A stretch of 10,979 bases of DNA from the NCBI GenBank assembly GCA_018968805.1, contig JAGWZX010000008.1, positions 1 to 10,979 on the forward strand, written 5' to 3'. Made by a program: the position numbers and the translations under genes. The notes below the pieces were generated by a model that was given only the letters and a program-made list of their open reading frames with translations, searched no databases and was not told where the DNA came from. Positions 1 to 5,766 of this stretch are shown here, one piece after another; within the stretch, counting starts at the first letter, position 1, and the number at the start of each line of letters is the position of its first letter. Origin of the DNA: Patescibacteria group bacterium (GTDB taxonomy: Bacteria > Patescibacteriota > Minisyncoccia > Phycocordibacterales > SIBU01).

Positions 1-1047
1 GTGAGCAGGGTTGACGTTGGAGATGTCACCACCGCGACTGTTTCCAACTTAACAGTGGGCGTGACCTATGTGTTCTTCGTAACGGCCTATGACAAATCTG
101 GCGTGGAAAGTGACCCGTCAAACCGGATTATCTACACGCCCGTGTTGCCAGCCATAATCGCGGTTAGCGAGACGGCCCTGGACTGGGGCACGGTCATGGT
201 GGGCACAGTGGTGACACAAGCCTTCCACCTCGCCAACCTGGGCGGCACCAACTTGGTGGGAATTGCCCAAACCGCTCCGCCATTCAACATTGGCGGCGCG
301 GGCTCGTTTTCCATTGCGCCTGGCGCCACCAGTGCCATTTCGGTCACATTCAGTCCGACGATGGACGGAGCCGTAAGTAACGCGGTGACCTTCACCACAA
401 GCGGCGGCAATGCCACCAACGCGCTTTACGGCGTCGGCTTGTCGGCTGGCAAGCTGGCTGTTTCTACGGCCAGTTTGGACTTCGGCATAGTGGCGGTAGG
501 AATGATCAAAACGCTCCCGCTTACGATAACAAACCGGGGGGGCGCGGCGTTAAACGTTTCAGCCACTGTGTCGGCGCCCTGGAGTGTGACCGGCTGTCCG
601 AACACGATTCCGGGATTCGGCGCGGCCAATGTCACAATTAAATTCGCCCCCACGGCGGACGGCACGGAGTTAGGCGTTGTAACTTTCAATGGCGGAAGCG
701 GCGGCACGGGAAGCGTCAAATTGTCCGGCACTTCAGCCGAAACGCCAGTGGCCGTGGCAAGCGCTAGCGTTACGAACGGCGACGCGCCGCTTGTGGTGGT
801 GTTTACGGATCAGTCGACAGGCGGCATAACCAACCGGCTCTGGCAGTTCGGAGACGGCGGCATGCTTGTGACAAACGCAACGAGTGTTGCGCACACTTAC
901 CTGTCGCCCGACACCAACACGGTCACGCTGACCGTGTATGGACCGGTCGGCGTAAGCATGGCATCGCTCGCAATAGCGGTAACAGCCGGACCGATGCCTC
1001 CGAGCAACCTCCGACTGGGGAATCTGTCATTCTACAACAGACCCTGA
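1..1047 (+). CDS. C-terminal part of a large secreted FN3/ASH/PKD-domain protein (5' end outside window)
   Basis: The frame is open from the first base, and the first residues already lie inside a fibronectin type III-like fold (residues 1-47, ending in the typical Y-x-F-x-V-T-A-Y-D pattern), so the true start lies upstream. Two immunoglobulin-like repeats of the ASPM-SPD2-Hydin / choice-of-anchor D type follow (about 51-145 and 150-245). Each has an LDFG or LDWG-x-V-x-VG opening and an I-x-FxP-x-x-DG motif. A PKD domain (about 248-330) carries the W-x-FGDGG and H-x-Y motifs. A short tail follows with no visible sorting or anchor signal. Such domain strings are typical of secreted adhesion or surface proteins; the binding partner is unknown. 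Codon use is rich in GGC, ACC and GTG, unlike tsaD next door, which may mean transfer. The domain style recalls Verrucomicrobia-like exoproteins (inference). Confidence 0.8.
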   Translation: MSRVDVGDVTTATVSNLTVGVTYVFFVTAYDKSGVESDPSNRIIYTPVLPAIIAVSETALDWGTVMVGTVVTQAFHLANLGGTNLVGIAQTAPPFNIGGAGSFSIAPGATSAISVTFSPTMDGAVSNAVTFTTSGGNATNALYGVGLSAGKLAVSTASLDFGIVAVGMIKTLPLTITNRGGAALNVSATVSAPWSVTGCPNTIPGFGAANVTIKFAPTADGTELGVVTFNGGSGGTGSVKLSGTSAETPVAVASASVTNGDAPLVVVFTDQSTGGITNRLWQFGDGGMLVTNATSVAHTYLSPDTNTVTLTVYGPVGVSMASLAIAVTAGPMPPSNLRLGNLSFYNRP

Positions 1048-1050
1048 TCG

Positions 1051-1086
1051 ACCGCGAGAATCTCATTCTCGCGGTTTTCTTTTTTC
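1051..1086 (+). terminator. Rho-independent terminator of the surface-protein gene
   Basis: A perfect 11-bp stem (ACCGCGAGAAT at 1051-1061 with its complement at 1065-1075) has a CTC loop and runs straight into a T-rich tract (1075-1086). It starts four bases after the stop codon and ends 24 bases before tsaD, so it separates the two transcription units. Confidence 0.93.
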
Positions 1087-1094
1087 TCACCGCC

Positions 1095-1103
1095 TGATAG
1101 AGT
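1095..1103 (+). promoter_or_regulatory. Putative tsaD promoter, extended -10, leaderless start
   Basis: TGA-TAGAGT fits an extended -10 box (TGn plus 4 of 6 matches to TATAAT). Only six bases separate it from the tsaD ATG at 1110, so the transcript would begin at or next to the start codon. No convincing -35 is visible, since that place is taken by the T tract of the previous terminator, and no Shine-Dalgarno sequence precedes the ATG. Confidence 0.5.
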
Positions 1104-1109
1104 GATTGA

Positions 1110-2366
1110 ATGGTTATTTTAGGCATAGAAACCAGCTGTGACGAAACCGCACTTTGTATATTAAAAACGGACGGCAGATCGGAAACTGGCGTTAACCTGG
1201 AAATCCTGGCCAATAATGTACTGTCACAAATCGTCCTACACCGAAAATACGGCGGCGTCTTCCCAATGCTCGCCAAACGCGAACACGCAAAAAATCTCGT
1301 CCCTCTGCTGAAAAAAACCCTTGAAAAGTCGGGATTTCTGCGTCCAGTCAAAAAATCTGAGAATCTTAAAGCTTACGGCTTACAGCTTAAAAATTTTCTG
1401 GAACGCGAACCGGAACTGTTAAAACAATTTCTTGAACTCATACCGACTATCAAAAAACCGCCGATTGACCTTATTTCCGTCACGATCGGACCGGGACTGG
1501 AACCGGCGCTTTGGGTCGGCCTCAATTTTGCCAAAGCGTTGTCAACTGTGTGGCAAATCCCGCTCGTTCCCATAAATCACATGGAGGGGCACATTTTTTC
1601 TTCGCTATTGCGAAGAAAAAATGAATTTTCAATTTTTAATTTTCAATTTTTAAACAAACTGAACGCTGAACGCTACACGCTAAACGCCCCCGGCTTCCCC
1701 GCTCTGGCTCTTTTAATTTCCGGCGGCCACACTCAATTGGTTTTAATGCGCGGCATGGACAATTATGAAGTGGTTGGAGAGACGTTGGACGACGCGGTTG
1801 GCGAAGCCTTTGACAAAGTGGCGCGCATCTTGGGCCTGCCCTATCCGGGCGGACCGGAAATTTCGCGCCTCGCCGACGAGGCGCGAGCGCGGAAAGATTC
1901 GGGAAAACCTACCGAGAAAAGAAAGTTGCCGCGGCCAATGCTCCATTCTCCCGATTTAAACTTCTCTTTCTCCGGTCTAAAAACCGCCGTACTTTACTTA
2001 ACAAAAAAAATCGGCACGGTGGACCAAGACATAAAAATGCAAATTGCCCGCGAGTTTGAAGACGCGGTTACGGAAGTTCTCATAACCAAAACCCAAAAAG
2101 CCGTTGAGCGATTTGGCGCCAATGCCCTAATCCTCGGCGGCGGCGTAACAGCGAACAAACACATTCGGGAAACTTTCAGAAAATGGACTTATGAACACTC
2201 CGGCCCCGCCTTTTATCTGCCGACGATTGATCACTCTACCGACAACGCGCTGATGATTGCTATCGCCGGTTTCTTTCACAGAAACTCCGCGATAACCGAA
2301 ACATCCGGTCTTTCGGAAATCAAAGCTGTCGGCAATCTGCAACTTACCCCACATTGTGATACGTAA
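1110..2366 (+). CDS. tsaD: tRNA N6-adenosine threonylcarbamoyltransferase TsaD, with in-frame inserts
   Basis: TsaD transfers the threonylcarbamoyl group to A37 of ANN-decoding tRNAs (t6A) in a complex with TsaB and TsaE. Family signatures are clear: the N-terminal ILGIETSCDET, GPGL at 127-130, the metal-binding NHMEGH (His157, His161), LLISGGHTQL (201-210), the DAVGEAFDKVAR block, GGGVTANK (343-350) and the third metal ligand in STDNA (Asp378). At 418 residues it is clearly longer than the usual 330-350. Extra sequence sits at about 74-118, 162-195 and 255-273, all probable surface loops. Two of these contain 7-bp-period DNA repeats, and two contain perfect palindromes. The original C-terminus is lost: an IS element begins in the codon of Thr418 and provides the TAA stop. 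Conserved motifs are intact, so the enzyme is probably active. Confidence 0.96.
   Translation: MVILGIETSCDETALCILKTDGRSETGVNLEILANNVLSQIVLHRKYGGVFPMLAKREHAKNLVPLLKKTLEKSGFLRPVKKSENLKAYGLQLKNFLEREPELLKQFLELIPTIKKPPIDLISVTIGPGLEPALWVGLNFAKALSTVWQIPLVPINHMEGHIFSSLLRRKNEFSIFNFQFLNKLNAERYTLNAPGFPALALLISGGHTQLVLMRGMDNYEVVGETLDDAVGEAFDKVARILGLPYPGGPEISRLADEARARKDSGKPTEKRKLPRPMLHSPDLNFSFSGLKTAVLYLTKKIGTVDQDIKMQIAREFEDAVTEVLITKTQKAVERFGANALILGGGVTANKHIRETFRKWTYEHSGPAFYLPTIDHSTDNALMIAIAGFFHRNSAITETSGLSEIKAVGNLQLTPHCDT
1366..1393 (+). repeat. Heptanucleotide repeat tract inside tsaD (site 1)
   Basis: Four 7-bp units in a row: TTAAAGC, TTACGGC, TTACAGC, TTAAAAA. They are read in frame as TsaD residues of about 86-94, within a stretch absent from ordinary TsaD proteins. 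The unit closely resembles the tract in valS (3706-3726). Confidence 0.75.
1594..1621. repeat. Perfect 12-bp palindrome inside tsaD
   Basis: TTTTTTCTTCGC at 1594-1605 is followed by the loop TATT and then the exact complement at 1610-1621. It codes for TsaD residues of about 162-171, directly after the metal-binding NHMEGH motif and directly before the second heptad tract. This place tolerates inserted sequence. Confidence 0.8.
1626..1688 (+). repeat. Compound heptanucleotide repeat tract inside tsaD (site 2)
   Basis: Nine 7-bp units span exactly 63 bp, or 21 codons (residues 173-193). First come two alternations of TTTTCAA and TTTTTAA, then ACAAACT, GAACGCT, GAACGCT, ACACGCT and AAACGCC, all in the same phase. 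The tract is read in frame without stops and ends just before the conserved FPALALLISGGHT block. Confidence 0.85.
1864..1885. repeat. 9-bp palindrome inside tsaD
   Basis: CGCGCCTCG at 1864-1872, loop CCGA, complement at 1877-1885. It codes for part of the lengthened loop between GGPEISRLA and LPRP, the third insert-bearing loop of this TsaD. Confidence 0.6.
2356..2361. repeat. Target-site duplication, left copy (GTGATA)
   Basis: GTGATA lies directly before the left IS end. An identical copy lies directly after the right IS end at 3285-3290. This fixes the insertion boundaries and implies that the site was ordinary tsaD sequence before the insertion. Confidence 0.85.
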
Positions 2367-2392
2367 TCCTCTCATGACCTTGGCACCACCTG
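2362..2392. repeat. IS left terminal inverted repeat
   Basis: It pairs with 3255-3284. The shared blocks are CGTAATCC at the tip and TTGGCACCACCTG at the inner side, with a diverged middle of 10 versus 9 bases. It contains the stop codon now used by tsaD (TAA at 2364-2366) and, on the other strand, the transposase stop. Confidence 0.85.
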
Positions 2393-3235
2393 CGCGGGAG
2401 TTGTGTTTAATGAAAGGTGAATTCTCTCGGTGTTGTAGTATTTCAGATATTTCTTGAGGGCGCAATTGATTTTTCGTACACCAGTCGGCACCTTGTCCAA
2501 GCACTCCTCTTGAAGCGTTCGGTTAAATCGTTCAATATGCGCGTTGTCGTTGGGTTTACCCAGTCGCGTGAAGCAGTGGTCCCTCCTGATGCGCTCCACG
2601 AACCAGCGTGAGAACTCGGGGCCGTGGTCGGACTGAATCGTCGAGAATTTGAACGATGAGTGCTGTTCTGCCTCTCTCACGAAATCAAGGCTGGTTCGCC
2701 CGTTCATCCTTCGGTACGCTTTCGCGTACGCTGACCGGGAATGCACGTCGACGAGCGAGAACACGTACAGCTGTTTCTTTTCGTCGATCATCCGGTGAAT
2801 GGTATCGACTTCCACCAAATCGCCTGATTGAGCGACTTCTGGACGCTCGACTGGTTTGTGCCAGCGTTTCAAGTGGCTGCGTTTCTTCAAGAGACCGTGG
2901 CGGTCAAGGATTCGGTGAACGGTGTTCCGCGAAATGCTCATCCTGTCTTTCATCATCAGGTGGATGGCTTCCGTACACCGGCCGGTGGCGAGCCGAAGAC
3001 GAACGATTTCCCGCTCCACCAGCTCGGATTTCCTGCGCGGATGGGTATGCGGCCGCGAGCTTTGGGTGGGTATGGGGCGGAATCCGATACTCCGAGCTTT
3101 CCTCACCCATTTCATGACCGCCGTGTGGTGATATCCGAGATACCGTCCCACCTTCCGCGCACTCCACCCGCGGCGCACGAGATCGGCAGCCGTCCTTCTA
3201 ATGCGAGGCACGTTCTTGTTTGTGGTGTATGGCAT
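2372..3235 (-). CDS. IS481-like DDE transposase
   Basis: A 287-residue transposase that would cut and join the ends of its own element. Residues 10-47 form a helix-turn-helix (ARKVGRYLGYHHTAVMKWVRKA), followed by a basic linker and a second winged-helix-like part (70-115, ending ISRNTVHRILDRHGL). The rve integrase core follows with Asp144 (in VEVDTIH), Asp203 (in QSDHGPEF) and Glu235 (in NAHIERFNRTLQEE), so the DDE triad is complete. The C-terminus ends in the family-like YYNTERIHLSLNTTPAQVV. The ATG at 3235 is the first that gives the whole N-terminal domain; only a weak GGTGA lies upstream. The stop falls within the left inverted repeat. No frameshift or internal stop is seen, so the element may still be active. 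Confidence 0.93.
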   Translation of the reverse strand: MPYTTNKNVPRIRRTAADLVRRGWSARKVGRYLGYHHTAVMKWVRKARSIGFRPIPTQSSRPHTHPRRKSELVEREIVRLRLATGRCTEAIHLMMKDRMSISRNTVHRILDRHGLLKKRSHLKRWHKPVERPEVAQSGDLVEVDTIHRMIDEKKQLYVFSLVDVHSRSAYAKAYRRMNGRTSLDFVREAEQHSSFKFSTIQSDHGPEFSRWFVERIRRDHCFTRLGKPNDNAHIERFNRTLQEECLDKVPTGVRKINCALKKYLKYYNTERIHLSLNTTPAQVVPRS

Positions 3236-3254
3236 ACCATTGATGATATTTCAC

Positions 3255-3284
3255 CAGGTGGTGCCAAGCTATTGGGGGATTACG
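3255..3284. repeat. IS right terminal inverted repeat
   Basis: The inverted partner of 2362-2392. The outermost bases GGATTACG (3277-3284) mirror CGTAATCC of the left end, and CAGGTGGTGCCAA (3255-3267) mirrors the inner block. Confidence 0.85.
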
Positions 3285-3290
3285 GTGATA
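3285..3290. repeat. Target-site duplication, right copy (GTGATA)
   Basis: Identical to 2356-2361, and it abuts the right inverted repeat. The next base is the first of a TTGACA box. Confidence 0.85.
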
Positions 3291-3316
3291 TTGACACAAA
3301 CAATATCGTATTATAG
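3291..3316 (+). pseudogene. Detached last codons of tsaD
   Basis: Removing the IS and one copy of GTGATA joins the tsaD frame to this stretch. It then reads on from His-Cys-Asp as I-D-T-N-N-I-V-L and stops at TAG (3314-3316). The original TsaD would thus have been 425 residues instead of 418. The fragment is now untranslated and overlaps a promoter: its TAG forms the first three bases of the -10 box. Confidence 0.8.
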
Positions 3317-3319
3317 AAT
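3291..3319 (+). promoter_or_regulatory. Strong sigma70-type promoter of the putative small RNA
   Basis: TTGACA at 3291-3296 matches the -35 consensus fully. TAGAAT at 3314-3319 matches the -10 in 5 of 6 bases, and the spacer is the ideal 17 bases. The expected start, about seven bases downstream, falls at G3326 or G3327, the first base of the helix that closes the folded region. Before the IS came in, this promoter lay inside the 3' end of tsaD. Confidence 0.82.
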
Positions 3320-3325
3320 AACACT

Positions 3326-3553
3326 GGTGAGCCTGGCTGTGAATTCGAGATCGGCGCTTGATGTGGACGCTGAAATCGTAAACACTGGAGTCCGGCAGGC
3401 GCCGGGGATACGTCCTGCGGCGACTCCGCCTAGAGTTTTCCGTCGTGGCTTCCGGCGGAAGACTGCCAAACGGCTAGGCGTGTGACTCGCCAGGCTCACT
3501 GTTCTTTACGTTCCATAGGCCTCGCGTAAAAATAGCGCGCGGCTTTTCTTTTT
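3326..3553 (+). ncRNA. Putative structured small RNA, family not recognised
   Basis: The region has its own promoter (3291-3319) and terminator (3519-3553) and no credible protein frame. An 11-bp perfect helix, GTGAGCCTGGC (3327-3337) with 3489-3499, closes a domain of 173 nt. Inside it are a hairpin with GGAGTC/GACTCC (3387-3392 with 3422-3427) continued by GCAGG/CCTGC (3395-3399 with 3414-3418), and a second arm with GCCTAG/CTAGGC (3428-3433 with 3474-3479) stacked on a 9-bp stem with one G-T pair (3434-3442 with 3456-3464). A weaker hairpin lies near 3350-3377. I find no tmRNA, SRP or RNase P signature. The two side-by-side arms do not fit the rod shape of 6S RNA, and no T-box UGGNACC is present. 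A cis-acting valS leader is the main alternative, but valS seems to have its own promoter after the terminator. A third possibility is a small inverted-repeat mobile element. Confidence 0.6.
3519..3553 (+). terminator. Terminator of the putative small RNA, upstream of valS
   Basis: The stem GCC-T-CGCG (3519-3526) pairs with CGCG-C-GGC (3536-3543) around a 9-base loop, with one mismatch, and is followed by TTTTCTTTTT. It ends 32 bases before valS. It either ends the small RNA or, in the leader reading, acts as an attenuator. Confidence 0.75.
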
Positions 3554-3579
3554 GAAAAAAACCTTATTTTTGCTATTAT
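3552..3579 (+). promoter_or_regulatory. Putative valS promoter, leaderless start
   Basis: TTGAAA (3552-3557, 5 of 6) and the extended -10 TGC-TATTAT (3571-3579) are 16 bases apart. Six bases separate the -10 box from the ATG at 3586, so the mRNA would begin at the start codon. No Shine-Dalgarno sequence is present. Confidence 0.65.
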
Positions 3580-3585
3580 TTTGAA

Positions 3586-5736
3586 ATGTCAATTCCTGAA
3601 AAGTTCTTAAAACCCTATGACCCGAAGAATGCCGAGGGGCGCATTTACAAACTTTGGGAAGAAAGCGGTTTTTTTTCTACGGATTCCCATTCCCACCCTA
3701 ACGACTTAAAGCTGAAAGCTGAAAGCTTTTGTATTTTAATGCCTCCCGCGAACGCCAACGGCAATCTTCACGCCGGCCACGGCCTGGTTATGACGGTTGA
3801 AGACATCATCACCCGATACAAAAGAATGCGCGGCTTTAAAACGCTCTGGCTCCCGGGCCTTGACCACGCCGGTTTTGAAACCCAAGTGGTCTACGAAAAA
3901 GTTTTAGAAAAAGAAGGCCGGTCGCGTTTTGAAATTCCGCGCGACCAGCTTTACAAGGAAATTCTTGACTTCACCCTTAAAAATTCCGCGAACATCAAAT
4001 CACAAGTGCGCAAAATGGGCGCGTCCTGCGATTGGAGCCGGGAGAAATTCACCCTTGATCCCGATATCGTCAAAATCGTTTACCAGACTTTCAAAAAACT
4101 TTGGGGCGACGGCCTTCTTTATCGGGGCAAGCGCATCATCTCGTGGTGCCCGAAGCACCAGACTTCTTTCGCCGACATTGAAATCAAGGACGAAGAACGC
4201 ATTGAACCATATTATTATATTAAGTACGGCCCGTTCACCATTTCCACTTCCCGCCCGGAAACAAAATTCGGCGACAAATATGTAGTGATGCATCCTGACG
4301 ACAAAAGATACGCGGAATACAAGGACGGTCAAAAAATTCCGGTGGAATGGATCAACGGAGAGATTACCGCGACCGTCGTCAAAGACAAAGCTATTGACAT
4401 GGAATTCGGCACCGGCGTCATGACGATCACGCCGTGGCACGACGCCACGGACTTTGAAATCGCCGAGCGGCACGGTCTGGATCGCGAGCAAATTATTGAC
4501 GAGCAAGGAAAACTTCTCCCTATCGCCGGCGAATTCGCGGGAATGCACATAAAAAAAGCCCGGCCGCTTATAGTGGAAAAACTTAAGGCCAAAGGCCTTT
4601 TGGTAAAGGTTGATGAAAATTACAAACACATCGTTCATACCTGCTACAAGTGCGGCACCACGATTGAACCGCAAATCCAAAGCCAATGGTTCGTCAAAAT
4701 GAAGCCGCTTGCGGCCAAAGCTTTGGAAAAAATAAACGCCGGCGAGGTGGTTTACATTCCCGAGCACTACAAAAAAATCACCGTCCACTGGCTGGAAAAT
4801 TTGATTGACTGGAACATTTCCCGCCAGATTGTCTGGGGCATCCCTATTCCGGCGAAAATCTGCGACAAATGCGATACGGGCTTCGTGGACCTGGAAAACA
4901 AAATCACAAAGTGCGACAAATGCGGCGGAGCGGTGCGAAAAGATATTGATACTTTTGACACATGGTTTTCGTCCGGCCAGTGGCCGTTCGCAACGCTCGG
5001 CTTTCCTGACGGAAAGGATTTTAAGGAATTCTACCCGACTGATGTTTTGGAAACCGCCGGCGACATTTTTCACTGGGTGGCGCGGATGATTATGCTATCG
5101 CTTTATGTTACCGGCAAGTTGCCATTCACGACTGTTTATATGCACGGCGTGGTTTTGGACGCCAAGGGCCAAAAAATGTCAAAGAGCAAAGGCAACGTCA
5201 TCAACCCGCTTGATTTGACGGAAAAATTCGGCACCGATGCCTTCCGAATGGGCATGGTCGTCGGCAACACGCCCGGTACTTCCCTCGCCCTTTCCGAAGA
5301 TAAAATCCGCGCTTACAAAAATTTCGCCAACAAACTTTGGAATATCGCGCGGTTTGTGTTGGAAAGCACGGAAGGCGTTCGGCTTGACGAAAAATTTGAA
5401 AAATATACCGAGGAAGACAGCGCGCTCCGCAAAGCTCGGCACGAACTTCTCACGGATGTTACAAACGACATGGACAGCTACCGCTTTTATCTCGCCGCCG
5501 AAAAGCTCTACCATTATGCCTGGCACGAGTTTGCTGATAAAATTATTGAGGACAGCAAGAAAATTTTCAGCGAGGGCGACGCCAGCAAAATCGCCTCCCG
5601 CAAACAATTTCTCCTCCACACTCTTAATAAAATCCTCCGCGCCCTCCACCCCTTCGCGCCATTCGTGACCGAAGAAATTTGGCAGCTCTCCGGTCATAAA
5701 AATTTATTGATGATAGAAAAGTGGCCGATAGAATGA
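3586..5736 (+). CDS. valS: Valyl-tRNA synthetase, short form lacking the C-terminal arm
   Basis: A class I synthetase that charges tRNA-Val with valine in the cytoplasm. The HIGH motif appears as HAGH (62-65) within PPANANGNLHAGH, and KMSKS is exact (530-534). The editing (CP1) domain is present, with STSRPETKFGD (220-230) and the GTGVMTITPWHDATDF block (275-290). Two Cys pairs (C353/C356 and C426/C429, with C443/C446) indicate zinc-ribbon knuckles. The anticodon-binding helical domain ends at HPFAPFVTEEIWQ and then WPIE, where the protein stops at 716 residues. Typical bacterial ValRS runs to about 880-950, so the final coiled-coil tRNA-binding arm and the segment before it are missing. Residues 41-47 are coded exactly by three 7-bp repeat units. 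The ATG at 3586 is fixed by the promoter and by the N-terminal family pattern. Confidence 0.96.
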   Translation: MSIPEKFLKPYDPKNAEGRIYKLWEESGFFSTDSHSHPNDLKLKAESFCILMPPANANGNLHAGHGLVMTVEDIITRYKRMRGFKTLWLPGLDHAGFETQVVYEKVLEKEGRSRFEIPRDQLYKEILDFTLKNSANIKSQVRKMGASCDWSREKFTLDPDIVKIVYQTFKKLWGDGLLYRGKRIISWCPKHQTSFADIEIKDEERIEPYYYIKYGPFTISTSRPETKFGDKYVVMHPDDKRYAEYKDGQKIPVEWINGEITATVVKDKAIDMEFGTGVMTITPWHDATDFEIAERHGLDREQIIDEQGKLLPIAGEFAGMHIKKARPLIVEKLKAKGLLVKVDENYKHIVHTCYKCGTTIEPQIQSQWFVKMKPLAAKALEKINAGEVVYIPEHYKKITVHWLENLIDWNISRQIVWGIPIPAKICDKCDTGFVDLENKITKCDKCGGAVRKDIDTFDTWFSSGQWPFATLGFPDGKDFKEFYPTDVLETAGDIFHWVARMIMLSLYVTGKLPFTTVYMHGVVLDAKGQKMSKSKGNVINPLDLTEKFGTDAFRMGMVVGNTPGTSLALSEDKIRAYKNFANKLWNIARFVLESTEGVRLDEKFEKYTEEDSALRKARHELLTDVTNDMDSYRFYLAAEKLYHYAWHEFADKIIEDSKKIFSEGDASKIASRKQFLLHTLNKILRALHPFAPFVTEEIWQLSGHKNLLMIEKWPIE
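3706..3726 (+). repeat. Heptanucleotide repeat tract inside valS
   Basis: TTAAAGC, TGAAAGC, TGAAAGC: three 7-bp units, 21 bp, read as seven codons (L-K-L-K-A-E-S, residues 41-47). They lie in the loop just before the strand leading to the HAGH motif. The unit matches the first tsaD tract (1366-1393). Confidence 0.75.
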
Positions 5737-5766
5737 TGAGCCGGCTAGATTAATCAAAATATTCAT

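Larger units (their letters stand above)
2362..3284 (-). mobile_element. IS481-like insertion sequence, 923 bp
   Basis: The element is bounded by imperfect inverted repeats of about 30 bp: left 2362-2392 and right 3255-3284. Both begin CGTAATCC from the outside and share TTGGCACCACCTG at the inner end, with one gap between. Outside them is a 6-bp direct repeat, GTGATA. It holds one transposase gene on the minus strand that nearly fills it. Intact ends, an intact open frame and a perfect target duplication suggest a recent insertion. The left end falls in the last codons of tsaD, and the right end stops one target duplication short of the -35 box of the next promoter (3291). IS481 is inferred from the single DDE transposase with an N-terminal helix-turn-helix; an orphan IS3-type OrfB is the main alternative. 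Confidence 0.88.

Noticed and set aside
1..3. GTG at the first base as a start codon
   Set aside because: The first residues are already within a fibronectin-like domain, so the window simply cuts the gene.
1366..1688. CRISPR array
   Set aside because: The repeats are 7 bp, directly joined, without spacers, and are translated within tsaD.
2828..3316. 162-codon plus-strand frame ending DIDTNNIVL
   Set aside because: Most of it is antisense to the transposase. Only the last codons have meaning, as the detached tail of tsaD.
3201..3485. 94-codon plus-strand frame across the IS end and the RNA region
   Set aside because: It crosses the IS boundary and the folded RNA region and shows no protein-like pattern.
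3327..3499. 6S RNA
   Set aside because: Size and closing helix are similar, but the interior forms two adjacent arms rather than one rod with a central bubble. A covariance search would decide.
3326..3553. T-box riboswitch controlling valS
   Set aside because: The position upstream of a synthetase with a terminator is suggestive, but there is no UGGNACC T-box element or visible stem I pattern, and valS has a closer promoter.
4000..5073. 357-codon open frame on the minus strand
   Set aside because: It lies wholly inside valS on the opposite strand, has no recognisable domain, and its composition follows valS codons.
5179..5697. 172-codon open frame on the minus strand
   Set aside because: A shadow of the valS anticodon-binding region; no motif and no promoter of its own.
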